Below are positions 16,867 to 25,850 of a DNA stretch of 35,142 nt, one piece after another. Every line of letters starts with the position of its first letter. The first letter of the stretch is position 1. The DNA lies in assembly GCA_023432025.1 (NCBI GenBank), contig JAEYVE010000110.1:1-35142 (forward strand). Direction: 5' to 3'. The translations under genes were made by a program, and so were the position numbers. The notes under the pieces are model-generated. The model saw nothing but the letters and a program-made list of their open reading frames with translations, was not told the DNA's origin and searched no databases. Source of the DNA: Pseudomonadota bacterium. GTDB taxonomy: Bacteria; Myxococcota_A; Polyangia; Polyangiales; Polyangiaceae.

Positions 16867-17748
16867 CTAACGGCGACGACGTCGCCGCAAGAGCGGACGG
16901 GAAATCGGAGCGACGGTCGCTTCCGTGAACGTCCCCGTCCACGCGCCGGCCAGTCCCAAGCGGCCGTCGACTTGAAGCTTTCGGTACACGCTGCGCGCCA
17001 CCTCGCGCGCTCGCGCTTCGCTGATCCCGAGACGAGCCGCGGCGTTCTTCAGCCCGTCGTGGCCCAGCAAGGCGCACGTCAGATCGCGTTCCCGCGGCGA
17101 GAGCATCGATTGACCGGGGAGCAGACCGTGAAGCAGCGCCACGCGACGACACCAAGGCTCGAGACCCTTCGTCATGGTGTCCAGAGCCGCTACTTCGTGC
17201 GGCTGGAACGGAGGAGCACCGTCGCGACGATCGAAGGCGAAGTGAAGCTCGAGCGACGGAGACAGCGCGTAAACGAGCTTCAGACGATCCGTCAAGCACG
17301 CAGTTTCCCAGACTTGCGCGTCGATGGACCCCGCGCGCGTGGCGTGCATTCGAGGATCGGGATCGTGGTACACGCGATGGCGGCCGGCATCGCGAACTGT
17401 CGCTTGAATACCGGGGTCGTGAATATAGTCTTCGGATTGAATGAGCTCGTCGGCTTTCCGAATTTCGTCCGCGACGTGCGCTCCGAAGCCGTAGAAAACC
17501 TCGAGCCGCCATCCGTGCACGGGATCGTCCCGGAGATGCGCTCGCTGCGAAGCCAGACCCAGGTACCCGCCGGTGGTGTTCAAAGCACCGGACATGAGCG
17601 CCATGCCGGCGGCGATGAACGAGGCGACCGTGGCCTGCGGTGAGAGCGACGCGAGCGACACACAGACTTGCAGAGCGTCCTCGAGGGTCTGCGGAACGAT
17701 CCGCAAAGGCGGGATCGGGCCCGGCAGTCCGGGGTCGTTCGACGGCAT
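16867..17748 (-). CDS. LuxR-family transcriptional regulator
   Basis: A 293-residue protein with an N-terminal sensory-type domain of unknown ligand and a C-terminal LuxR/GerE helix-turn-helix at about residues 216-270. Recognisable elements are LSPRERDLTCALLG (the SPRE start of these domains), AAARLGISEARAREV and the recognition-helix end VYRKLQV. A poly-Arg tail follows. No receiver domain or PAS signature is clear; the N-terminal half may be a GAF-like fold. Start: ATG 17748 was preferred because the 21 codons upstream, beginning at an alternative ATG 17811, have weaker third-position GC bias and would run into an inverted repeat shared with the divergent promoter region. The alternative cannot be excluded. 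It is divergent from a lipoprotein gene that it may control. Confidence 0.8.
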   Translation of the reverse strand: MPSNDPGLPGPIPPLRIVPQTLEDALQVCVSLASLSPQATVASFIAAGMALMSGALNTTGGYLGLASQRAHLRDDPVHGWRLEVFYGFGAHVADEIRKADELIQSEDYIHDPGIQATVRDAGRHRVYHDPDPRMHATRAGSIDAQVWETACLTDRLKLVYALSPSLELHFAFDRRDGAPPFQPHEVAALDTMTKGLEPWCRRVALLHGLLPGQSMLSPRERDLTCALLGHDGLKNAAARLGISEARAREVARSVYRKLQVDGRLGLAGAWTGTFTEATVAPISRPLLRRRRRR

Positions 17749-17802
17749 CGACCCAGGATACCCCTCCAGTTTGAGGGGGTCACCTAGCAAGCGCACGCAG
17801 CT

Positions 17803-17833
17803 AATCTTCATCGACTCACTGTCGGTGAAGATT
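17803..17833. promoter_or_regulatory. Inverted repeat between LuxR-type and lipoprotein genes
   Basis: AATCTTCA (17803-17810) and TGAAGATT (17826-17833) form a perfect 8-bp inverted repeat with a 15-base spacer. The right arm ends directly before the lipoprotein ATG. A second small hairpin, CCCCTC-N6-GAGGGG, lies at 17761-17778. Such symmetry between divergent genes suits a dimeric regulator, although the arm also contains part of the ribosome binding site of the lipoprotein gene. Confidence 0.35.
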
Positions 17834-18952
17834 ATGAAGAATCAGCTGTCGTTCGTCGCTTTGGGAGTTTTGTTCACTCTTTACGGATGCGGTTCGGACT
17901 CTTCTGGAACACCTGGGGCGGGCGGAGACGGGGTGGGGGGAGCTGCGAGCGGAGGTCAAAATGGCCAAACGGGCGGCTCGAGCTCGGGAGGCAAGAGCTC
18001 CGGCTCCGGGGGGAAGGGCGCCGGCAGCGGAGCGAGCGGCAACACGGGCGGCAAGACCGGCTCTGGAGGAAAGGGCAGCGGCGGACGGAACGGCAGCGGC
18101 GCAAGCGGCAACACCGGCGGCGACGGTGGCATGGGTGGCATGGGCGGTGACGTGGGCTCCGGCGGCGACGTGGGCTCCGGCGGTGACGGCGGCACGACCG
18201 TCCCCGCGGCGATTCGGGCGTCCATTACCAAACAGCTGACGCCGCTCGACATGAACGACCCCTACCTCATCGAAGTCGGCACGCTCTCCTACTATCCCGT
18301 TCAGCTCACGAACCCCACGGTCGAGGTTCCCGAGGGTTGGGTGCTCGCGAACGTCGAGGAAACCAACGAGTGTCCGATCACTCAGCAGGGCAGGGAGCGC
18401 TGTCGCCAGAGATGGACCCTCTACATGTATCCGAGGGAGGGCGTCTGCTCCCTCGACAAGGACAAGATCCACTGGTCTTGGGACACCGGGTGCGCAGAGG
18501 GCGGCGACTGCAGCACCCTGCCACCGGAGCTCGAGGATTCGTTCTCGTTCACGACCACCCATTCCTCGGAGTACTTCTGTGAGTCGAACGTGGACGTGGG
18601 CTGGTTCTTACCGCAAAGCGCGCTCCTGATGCCGACGCAAGGCGACGGTCCGGTCACAGTCCGGCTGTTTACACGCCTCGAGTACCCGTACACGTTCACG
18701 GCGAAGTCGGTGGAGGTGCCGTCTGGGTCTTCGCTCGTCGAGTTCACGGAGGCGTCCAAGGAATGCGACGCGGAGGGGTGCCGTCAGTGGTGGAACGCCG
18801 TCGTCGATCCGGGCGAAGCCTGCACTGCCAGCGGGTCCTACTCGGCACAGTGGAACGTCGGCTGCATCGATGGAGGCAACTGCGACCCCAACATCACGAC
18901 CTACACGGGCAACTTCACGTTGCGCGACAGCCGTCGTCTTTGCGACGACTGA
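17834..18952 (+). CDS. Lipoprotein with Gly-rich linker and duplicated Cys/Trp domain
   Basis: A 372-residue protein with a short signal peptide and LYGC lipobox (C19). A Gly/Ser/Lys/Asn linker of about 100 residues follows. The mature part holds two related domains of about 110 residues. Both share VEVPxG, an EC pair, CRQxW, a PxExC turn, W-x-x-GC-x-x-GG-x-C and a final Phe...Cys. I know no family with this pattern. Cysteine pairing suggests an extracellular, disulfide-bonded fold. The ATG lies 3 bases after GGTGAAG. Its divergent LuxR-type neighbour is the obvious candidate regulator, but this is inference from position. Confidence 0.8.
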   Translation: MKNQLSFVALGVLFTLYGCGSDSSGTPGAGGDGVGGAASGGQNGQTGGSSSGGKSSGSGGKGAGSGASGNTGGKTGSGGKGSGGRNGSGASGNTGGDGGMGGMGGDVGSGGDVGSGGDGGTTVPAAIRASITKQLTPLDMNDPYLIEVGTLSYYPVQLTNPTVEVPEGWVLANVEETNECPITQQGRERCRQRWTLYMYPREGVCSLDKDKIHWSWDTGCAEGGDCSTLPPELEDSFSFTTTHSSEYFCESNVDVGWFLPQSALLMPTQGDGPVTVRLFTRLEYPYTFTAKSVEVPSGSSLVEFTEASKECDAEGCRQWWNAVVDPGEACTASGSYSAQWNVGCIDGGNCDPNITTYTGNFTLRDSRRLCDD

Positions 18953-19114
18953 GCTCGTTGGGGAGCCTCACGGGCTCATCACCCGTCCCGACCGAGGGGA
19001 CCGAGCCGTTGCCGCCGCGCGAAACGCCACGTTCTCGCGTTGTTCCGCGCGTAGACAGCGTAGGGGCAGGGCTGCGCCAGGGGAGATATGAGTGGAGTCG
19101 GAGAACGGCTAAGG

Positions 19115-19133
19115 TAGATAGCTCGGCTATCTA
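19115..19133. promoter_or_regulatory. Short palindrome upstream of the rhs gene
   Basis: TAGATAGC-TCG-GCTATCTA is a perfect 8-bp inverted repeat with a 3-base centre, 25 bases before the rhs start codon. It lies in a locally AT-richer patch of a 206-base intergenic gap. It could be an operator or a leader hairpin. No ribosome binding site is evident between it and the GTG. Confidence 0.4.
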
Positions 19134-19158
19134 GCTCAGTCCCCTCCCGAGTCGATTC

Positions 19159-22100
19159 GTGGCACGCACGGCACCTGCACCCAACATGATCGCCATTCCG
19201 GGCATGAACCCGGGCAACATCGTCGCCGGTGGAGGCGGCGATGCAGGCGCGGGGAGCGCAGGCAGCGGCAAGAAGGGCAAGGGACGCGCAGGCGCCGACG
19301 GCGGGGACGAGGGGGAGGACGCCGACGGCGGCGGCAAGGACTCGGGCGCGTGTGGCCAAGGCGGACCCGGTGGTTGCACGAACTGCGCAAGCGCGGTGGC
19401 CGCTGGCGATCCCGTGGACGTGATGACCGGTGAGGCCTTCACCATCCCGAAGAGCGACCTATTTCTGCCAGGGGCGTTCGCGCTCAACCTGTTGCGGTCC
19501 TATTCGTCGGGGCGCGCCAACGTCGACATGGGCATGGGCTTTGGCTGGAGCCACAGCCTGGGATGGACCATTTTGGAGGGCCGCCGTCATACCATCGTTC
19601 ATGCGGGGGATGGTCGACGGGTGGAGGTGCCCAAGCTTCGGGACGGCGAGGAGATTCGCCTCGGGGCTTGGGGACTCAAGCGCTCCAAGGGCGCATACAC
19701 CCTGCGTCCAGGCAACGAGTTCATTCACCACTTCGGGCCCGCGGACGACACGGGCACGCATCGTCTGCTCTTCGTTACGTATCGAAACCGCGGTGAGCTC
19801 TCGCTTCAGTACGAACGCGGCGCGCTCGCCCGTGTCATCGACACCGTGGGTCGCGTCATTTTGTTCGAACGCACCTCCGAGGGACGCGTCGCGTCCCTCT
19901 CGGTCCCGGATACGCACGGTCAGAGCATCGTTTTCGCGCGTTACGCCTACGACAACGTGGGGAACCTAGTTGCGGTCGCCGACGCGGAAGGTCACGTCAC
20001 CCGCTACGCCTACGACGATACGCATCGTTTGACGCGCCTCGAGTACCCGAGCGGAATCGAGTTTCACTTCGTCTACGGCAGCGACGGCAGGTGCGTGGAA
20101 ACGTGGGGCGCGTATCCGAGCATCGACGATCCCGCTCTTGCGCCCGAGGCTCCGGGTCTGCTTCTGGACGGCTCCAAGGCGAAGGGCATCTACCATTGCC
20201 GCTTCGAGTATTCGGGGGACGGCGCGTACTCGGAGGTGACGGACTCGGCGCGCATGCGGCGCTTCACGTCGGGTCCCAACGGTCACATCGCGCAGGCCGT
20301 GAGTGCGTCGGGCGGAGTGACGACACGCGAGTTCGACGAAAAGGGTCGCATCATCTCCGTGACGGACCCGAACGACGCCACGTGGCGCTACGAGTACGAC
20401 GCGCTCGACCTCGTGATTCGCGAGACGGATCCAGAAGGCAACGAGATCCTCATTCAGCGTGATGGCGGCGGGCGTGAGGTGGGCGTCGTCGATCCTCAGG
20501 GGGGGCGAATCAGGGTTTGGCGAGACGCCTACGGAGAAGCCGACGCCATCCAGCTGCAGAACGGCGCTACTCAGAGCTACGTGCTGGGCCCCTACGGGCG
20601 CGTCACCCAGCGCGTGGACGAACGCGGCGCGCGGCATTCGTACGAGTACGACGCTCACGCGAACCTCACCGCTCACGTGAGCCCGCTGGGAGCGCGGCGA
20701 GAGTACACGTACGACTACTGGGGCCGCCGGACGAGCTCGAAGGATCCGGCTGGGCACGTCACCCGCTACTACCATTCTGCGGGCGGCAAGCTTTTGGCGG
20801 TGGATGACCCGCTCGGGCGACGCACGCAGCTGCGCTACGACTCGATGGGCAACTTGGTGCAGCAAGTCGACCCGGATGGCAGCGTCACGCTCGCCGAGTA
20901 CGGTGGCCTCAACTGGCAATACAGCGTGCGCTACCCCGACGGCAGCGAGGTCAGGACGCTGCACAACCGTGAGGGGTGGCCGCTCTACATCGTCAACGAG
21001 CGCGGCGAACGTCACGAGTTCGAGTACGAACCCACGGGCCTCGTGAGCCAGGAAAAGGACTTCGGGGGTCGCGTCACTCGCTACGGCTACGACGCCTTGG
21101 GACGTCTGACTTGGTTCGATCGGGGCGCCGGCGCGTTCCAAATCGAGCGAGACAAAGTCGGTCGCATCGTCGCCGAACAGACTCCGGAAGACGAGGTCTC
21201 CAGCTACACGTACAACCGCCGCGGCGAGCTGCTCAGCGCCAAGCGTGGAGACGTGGAGTTCGTTTGGGAGCGCGACGCCATCGGCAACGTCACGAGCGAA
21301 CGAATCACGGTCGACGGCGTCACCTACGCCGTGAGCACGGAGCGCGACACCGCCGGCGCCCGCGTACGGTCCACCACCAGCTTGGGCCATGAGCTCTGCG
21401 TGGCGCGTGACGCCGAGGGCAAGGTTCGGGAGCTTCGCACGGCGACGGGTCGCACGCTCGGCGTCGAGCACGATGCCGGGGGGCTGCCGGTTCGTTGGGA
21501 GCTCGAAAAGGGCGCGGCCATCGTCGACAGCTTCGACGCGGGACGCCGCTTGCGACAGCGGCGTGTCGTTACGCTGGGCGGCGCGTCGGGCTTCGAGCCC
21601 GAGTGGGTCGGGCGCAGCGTGGGCGAGGAAAAACTCTACGACTACTCCGCCGCAGACGAGCTCATCGAGGTGCAGTCCTCGGACGGTGACGACATCACGT
21701 TGGAGTACGACCTTCGCCGTCACCTGCTTCGTCGCGAAACCCGGTCGGGCGCGGAAGAGTTTCGCGCAGACGGCGCGGGCAACTACTACGAGCTGGGCCC
21801 CGATTCACCGGGCCGCACGTACGGCGCGGGCAGCCAGCTCTTGCGCCACGGGCAGTTCGAGCTGGTCCATGACGCGCTCGGGCGTCTGGTGGAGAAGCGC
21901 CAGCTGGACTTCGCGGGGCGGGCCGCCCTTTGCACTCGTTTCGAATGGAACGGCTGGGGGCTGCTTCGCGCGGTCATTTTGCCCGACCTCACGCGTGTCG
22001 AGTTTCAGTACGATGCCTTTGCGCGCCGCATCGGGAAGCGGACCGTGCGGGACGGCGAGGTCGTCGAGCATCGTCACTTCGTCTGGGACCAAGTATCCAT

Positions 22101-23178
22101 GGTTCACGACGTTCAGCTGGACGAGTCGGGGCGGCCCCTGGCGCTGTCCACCTACTTGTACGCGGACGATGGCGACGAGACGCCGCTCGGGCAGAGAACG
22201 GGCGCGGGGGCCGAATCATCCGCTCCGTGGGTCTACTACTTCGCTGACATCAAGGGCTTGCCCGAGAAGCTGATCGATGGCTCCGGAAAGGTGCTCGCCA
22301 AGTACGAGCACACCGCCTTCGGCAAGGCCACGCTCGCGCCCGGCTCGAGCGCGAGCACACCGTTTCGCGCTCCCGGACAGCAGGAAGACGCGGAAACGGG
22401 GCTCTTTTACAACCGCTACCGCTACTACGATCCGGACCTCGGTCGCTTCATCAGCCCGGACCCCATCGGCCTGGAAGGTGGCCTGAATACGTACGCCTAC
22501 GGGCCGAATCCCATCGCGTGGATCGACCCGATGGGGTGGAAGCATCACTGCATCCTGCTTTCGAGCGTGACGAGCGGCGCCATCGCGACCACGAGCGGCT
22601 ATCACGACGCCCCGGACACGCTGAAGACTCAGCCCAAAGCGCACACGGAACAAAAGTTCGTTCACGAGCTGCTTTCGGGAAAGTACGGCGACAAGGAGCA
22701 GCTGAAGGGGGAGAAGTTCACGCTGCTCGGAGAGATGCCTCCCTGTCCGCGTTGCCACGCGTCGATGATGCGCGGGGCCAAGGAGTCCGGCGCGGACATC
22801 GAATACAAGTGGAAGGACAAAGACGGCAAGGTTCAAACACTGTCCTACGAGGGCGCTTCGGGTAAGCCGTCCGCTGACGGCGACCAAGCTACGAAGCTCA
22901 AGAGCAAGTACGCCGACGAAAGTGCCCTCGAGGACGACTGGGAGTTCGACCCGGACGCTCCCGTCACGACGTCCGCCAACACGTACTGGGGGACAGAGCC
23001 AAAGAAGGGCGCTGGCAAGGCCTACGAAGACATGGCGAGTGACACGAGCGCGGAGAAGAACGTGTACCAGCCCGACGGAGGCAAACCTTACTGGAGCGAG
23101 GGCGAGCAGCAGCAGCACGCTCCGAAGAAGCCCGCGCCCGCGTCCCCTCCTCCCTCGACTGGTGACGAGGACCTATGA
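19159..23178 (+). CDS. Rhs/YD-repeat polymorphic toxin with deaminase-like C-terminal domain
   Basis: A 1339-residue Rhs protein. The N-terminus has a PNMIAIPGMNPG segment and a Gly-rich linker, then CTNCASAVAAGDPVDVMTGE, typical of the DUF6531 region that precedes Rhs cores. Many YD repeats follow (YAYDNVGNLVAV, YEYDALDLV, YDAFARRIG). The core ends in the hallmark DPIGLEGG...NTYAYGPNP...DPMG around residue 1125, where Rhs proteins switch to a variable toxin. The tail (about 1128-1339) contains H1162-T-E1164 and P1195-C1196-P-R-C1199, the HxE and PCxxC zinc and catalytic signatures of the cytidine-deaminase fold used by many bacterial toxins. Substrate (DNA, RNA, nucleotide or protein) is unknown. 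There is no signal peptide, so export probably needs a secretion system not in this window. GTG 19159 is the likely start. The stop overlaps the next gene by 4 bases. Confidence 0.9.
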   Translation: MARTAPAPNMIAIPGMNPGNIVAGGGGDAGAGSAGSGKKGKGRAGADGGDEGEDADGGGKDSGACGQGGPGGCTNCASAVAAGDPVDVMTGEAFTIPKSDLFLPGAFALNLLRSYSSGRANVDMGMGFGWSHSLGWTILEGRRHTIVHAGDGRRVEVPKLRDGEEIRLGAWGLKRSKGAYTLRPGNEFIHHFGPADDTGTHRLLFVTYRNRGELSLQYERGALARVIDTVGRVILFERTSEGRVASLSVPDTHGQSIVFARYAYDNVGNLVAVADAEGHVTRYAYDDTHRLTRLEYPSGIEFHFVYGSDGRCVETWGAYPSIDDPALAPEAPGLLLDGSKAKGIYHCRFEYSGDGAYSEVTDSARMRRFTSGPNGHIAQAVSASGGVTTREFDEKGRIISVTDPNDATWRYEYDALDLVIRETDPEGNEILIQRDGGGREVGVVDPQGGRIRVWRDAYGEADAIQLQNGATQSYVLGPYGRVTQRVDERGARHSYEYDAHANLTAHVSPLGARREYTYDYWGRRTSSKDPAGHVTRYYHSAGGKLLAVDDPLGRRTQLRYDSMGNLVQQVDPDGSVTLAEYGGLNWQYSVRYPDGSEVRTLHNREGWPLYIVNERGERHEFEYEPTGLVSQEKDFGGRVTRYGYDALGRLTWFDRGAGAFQIERDKVGRIVAEQTPEDEVSSYTYNRRGELLSAKRGDVEFVWERDAIGNVTSERITVDGVTYAVSTERDTAGARVRSTTSLGHELCVARDAEGKVRELRTATGRTLGVEHDAGGLPVRWELEKGAAIVDSFDAGRRLRQRRVVTLGGASGFEPEWVGRSVGEEKLYDYSAADELIEVQSSDGDDITLEYDLRRHLLRRETRSGAEEFRADGAGNYYELGPDSPGRTYGAGSQLLRHGQFELVHDALGRLVEKRQLDFAGRAALCTRFEWNGWGLLRAVILPDLTRVEFQYDAFARRIGKRTVRDGEVVEHRHFVWDQVSMVHDVQLDESGRPLALSTYLYADDGDETPLGQRTGAGAESSAPWVYYFADIKGLPEKLIDGSGKVLAKYEHTAFGKATLAPGSSASTPFRAPGQQEDAETGLFYNRYRYYDPDLGRFISPDPIGLEGGLNTYAYGPNPIAWIDPMGWKHHCILLSSVTSGAIATTSGYHDAPDTLKTQPKAHTEQKFVHELLSGKYGDKEQLKGEKFTLLGEMPPCPRCHASMMRGAKESGADIEYKWKDKDGKVQTLSYEGASGKPSADGDQATKLKSKYADESALEDDWEFDPDAPVTTSANTYWGTEPKKGAGKAYEDMASDTSAEKNVYQPDGGKPYWSEGEQQQHAPKKPAPASPPPSTGDEDL

Positions 23179-24947
23179 CGAGCTGGAAAACTCTCACGCA
23201 CCACGCCGGATCGGCGGTTCAGGTTCCGAAGTGGGTCGAGCAGCTGGTGCTCGGCGGGGACGCTCACAAGCCAACCATCGAGCTCGACGAAGCCCTCGTT
23301 CAGCCGGGCGTGTGGTGCTCGGCGAGCGCGCCTACGCTGGAGCTCTTGTTCAATCAGCTCGCGAGCGCTCGGTGCCCGGAGTGGATCCTTTCGGTCATCG
23401 CGGAGATTCTCGGCAACGACCAAGCACGCGGGTGGCTCGAAGGAATGGCCTCCGCGCCGAGTGACGTTCTCGAGGTAGTGACGGAGCATCGGGACAAGCT
23501 TTGGCAAGCGCTCCGCTCCGCGGATCCCATCGTGCGCTCCGCCGCCGGGTTCTGCGCGTCCGTCGTGTCCGAATCGCTTCGCCCCGAGGCGGCCGCACAG
23601 GTGACAGAAGCCGGGCTTCGGGAAGGCGACCCCGTCGCGAGCTCCAGCTTCTTGTTGGCGCTCGGAGCGCTGACCTCGGGACGAGACGAGGCTTTCGCAC
23701 ACATCGAAAGAAGCCTGGGGGATCGCTCCCCGGAGGTGCGTGGCGCCGCGGCGCTCGCCAAGGTGCGCGCAGTTCCCACGTTGAAGCTCGAAGAAGTCCA
23801 AGCGGAGCTCGCCGATTGGCTGCGTCGGACCATCGAGAGCAACAGCGAGAGCTTCACCTCACGACCGGGTTTCTTCTGGTTCACTCGTTACAGCGCCCCC
23901 GGCGGCGCATTTCGGTGGCTGCTTCGTCGTTCGGGAGTCGCGCTGGGGTTGCTTCTGCGTCAAGGGCGCTGCCCTGAAGCGTGGGTAGAATCCCTCGTTT
24001 CGTTCGGCGAAGCATCGGAGGACGGCTTGGTCACGCGGGCCATCTCGGACGCCCTCACCGTGGCCTTCGAGCTCGACAGGTTCGATCCACAGTGGACGGT
24101 GCCGCCAGAGCACCTGAGCGAGGCACAGCGCCGTCTCGCGCACAGACTGGCCGATACGCGGCTCATCGCACGCGCCGGCTACGGTTTCTCTTCGAGTGGC
24201 GCGGTGCGGAGACGTTGGCTCGGGCTCGTCCCACCAGGCCCTCTGGAAAGAGTGGTCGACTACGAGGTGCGCGGCGAAGCGAAGCAGGGCCCGCTCTATC
24301 GGGCCTGGCAAGCGTGCGCTGGCGCGGGCTGGAACAACCCACTGCCTCGCCCGTTGGAGAACCTTTCCGGCGCAGAACGTTGGCAGGCGGTCGCCGAGTT
24401 TTTGTGCGCTGCCTACTCATCCACGAGCAAGGGCATCAAGAGCGCTTTGCTGGAGCGCGAAATCGAGCTCGCCACGAAGGCGACGGACCTTCCCGCCATC
24501 GCGTCGGGTGTGCTCGATGACTGCGCCGAGCGTGTGCGCAGGAGCATCGTCGAACAACAGCCCATCGGCATCGATGCCCAGCTCAGCACCCTTCTTCTCT
24601 TGCCTGCGGCCGCGGCCCACCTTCCGTGGAACCCGCGCTGGGAAGTGCTGCTCTCGGCAGATGCGGCGCCTTGGAAACGGCTCGCCAGCGTCTTGCCCAA
24701 AGGCGACTTGGACGACTGGCTCTGGAACAACCAGCAAAAACAGAAGTTCGAGCTTCACTACGTCGAGCTTCTGCCCACGTCTCGCCACCCCAAACGTTCT
24801 CTTTACACCATCCACAACGCTCGAAAGGCCGGCAAGGCCGTGCCGCAGGTCAGCCTCGAGCTGGAGCGTCGCATCCACGAGCTGGGGAAAACCGTCCCGC
24901 ACTTCGCGGAGGCCGTGAAGGAGTTCGAGGCCGAGACTGCAAGCTGA
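23175..24947 (+). CDS. HEAT-repeat-like protein, candidate immunity or adaptor protein
   Basis: A 590-residue soluble protein whose ATG overlaps the rhs stop (ATGA), so it is translationally coupled to the toxin gene. The middle part holds paired helices in HEAT-like style, for example ALRSADPIVRSAAGF and SLGDRSPEVRGAAALAKV, where the xxDPxVRxxAA pattern is the classic HEAT signature. The rest is helical with many Trp and Leu but has no recognised domain or catalytic motif. Position directly behind a toxin tail is where immunity genes usually lie. HEAT-like proteins are known both as immunity proteins and as scaffolds, so both remain open. It is far larger than typical deaminase immunity proteins, which argues for caution. 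Confidence 0.75.
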   Translation: MTSWKTLTHHAGSAVQVPKWVEQLVLGGDAHKPTIELDEALVQPGVWCSASAPTLELLFNQLASARCPEWILSVIAEILGNDQARGWLEGMASAPSDVLEVVTEHRDKLWQALRSADPIVRSAAGFCASVVSESLRPEAAAQVTEAGLREGDPVASSSFLLALGALTSGRDEAFAHIERSLGDRSPEVRGAAALAKVRAVPTLKLEEVQAELADWLRRTIESNSESFTSRPGFFWFTRYSAPGGAFRWLLRRSGVALGLLLRQGRCPEAWVESLVSFGEASEDGLVTRAISDALTVAFELDRFDPQWTVPPEHLSEAQRRLAHRLADTRLIARAGYGFSSSGAVRRRWLGLVPPGPLERVVDYEVRGEAKQGPLYRAWQACAGAGWNNPLPRPLENLSGAERWQAVAEFLCAAYSSTSKGIKSALLEREIELATKATDLPAIASGVLDDCAERVRRSIVEQQPIGIDAQLSTLLLLPAAAAHLPWNPRWEVLLSADAAPWKRLASVLPKGDLDDWLWNNQQKQKFELHYVELLPTSRHPKRSLYTIHNARKAGKAVPQVSLELERRIHELGKTVPHFAEAVKEFEAETAS

Positions 24948-24962
24948 GGAGTCGGCGCCCTC

Positions 24963-25799
24963 ATGCCCATTCACTTGCTTTCGGACGCTGCCCGCTGGTC
25001 GACGGCCTCACACGCCGAACGGCTGGGCGTCGCCTTGGAGCTCGTTGCCCGCCTGGGGGACCGTTGGGCACTCGAGGAGCCCGCTGACGGGCATTCCTCC
25101 GCTCTGCTCCTGCATCGACCGACGGACGTACGCTTCGTGCCGGTCTGTGGCGGGACGTTTCGAATGGGGCTCTTGGACGAGGAGCTCGCGCTCATCGACC
25201 GCTACGTGGGGAGCAGGCCCCATGTTCTCGAGCAAGTTCACGGCGTGCGAAGGTACGCGCGTCCCGTGCGGCAACTGCGCGTGGAGCCGTTTCTGTGCGC
25301 CGTTACTCTGTTGGAAAAGTCGGACGTCGTTCGCCTCTGGCCCGAGGCTTTGCCCGACGACGAAGGTGCGCTGCGCCGTCCGGACGCTCTTTCACTCTGC
25401 GAGCGCGCGGGCTTTCGTTTGCCGAGCGACGCCGAGCTGGAGTGGATTGCTCGACAAGGTACCGAGGCGCCCTTCGTGCTCGGCGTCGTGTTCGAGGCCG
25501 CGCCGGACGACGAAGAGAACGTTCTCATCACGAACCAACCCGTGAAAGCGCGCTTCGGTATATCGGATCTGTTCACGACGCAGTGGGCGGCGGACGACTG
25601 GTTCGAGGATCACGAGGACCGACCCGGTTCGGCGGTGGCGCGCACGGGCGGAGAGCCCGAGGGCGTGCGGCGCTTCGAGGAATTTTACTTCAAAGCCGTG
25701 GGCCCCGAGTCCGTCATCAGCCAACTCAGCGCCCGGCGGGATGCGGGCTCTGGCTGGGAGGCGCGCGTGCGCTTTGCGTTGGACTTGCCCCCGCGTTAG
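24963..25799 (+). CDS. Formylglycine-generating-enzyme-like (SUMF1-type) domain protein, degenerate
   Basis: A 278-residue protein. The layout of the FGE-sulfatase/SUMF1 family can be followed: FVPVCGGTFRMG near residues 56-67, PVRQLRVEPFLCAVTLL, RLPSDAELEWIAR, FGISDLFTTQWAADDW where the family normally has FGLYDMxGNVWEW, and an ending ARVRFALDLPP for GFRLAL. The GNVWEW motif and the usual RGGSW are lost, so enzymatic activity is doubtful and a binding role is more likely. About 45 extra N-terminal residues precede the domain. It starts 15 bases after the HEAT-like gene with GAGGAG at 24946-24951, and clearly belongs to the same transcript. Family members with intact sites bind copper or non-heme iron. 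Confidence 0.75.
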   Translation: MPIHLLSDAARWSTASHAERLGVALELVARLGDRWALEEPADGHSSALLLHRPTDVRFVPVCGGTFRMGLLDEELALIDRYVGSRPHVLEQVHGVRRYARPVRQLRVEPFLCAVTLLEKSDVVRLWPEALPDDEGALRRPDALSLCERAGFRLPSDAELEWIARQGTEAPFVLGVVFEAAPDDEENVLITNQPVKARFGISDLFTTQWAADDWFEDHEDRPGSAVARTGGEPEGVRRFEEFYFKAVGPESVISQLSARRDAGSGWEARVRFALDLPPR

Positions 25800-25850
25800 G
25801 CAGCGGACGAGCCGCGCGTCGCTCTTGGCCTGGTCCGTCGTCGAACCGAG

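Noticed and set aside
19126..19170. A GGCTATCTAGCTCAGT stretch followed by TCGATTC, reminiscent of a tRNA D-arm and T-arm
   Set aside because: The distance is far too short for an anticodon arm and no cloverleaf can be drawn; the resemblance comes from a short palindrome.
19966..21723. A 585-codon minus-strand frame inside the rhs gene
   Set aside because: Antisense shadow of the YD-repeat coding region, with no recognisable motif.
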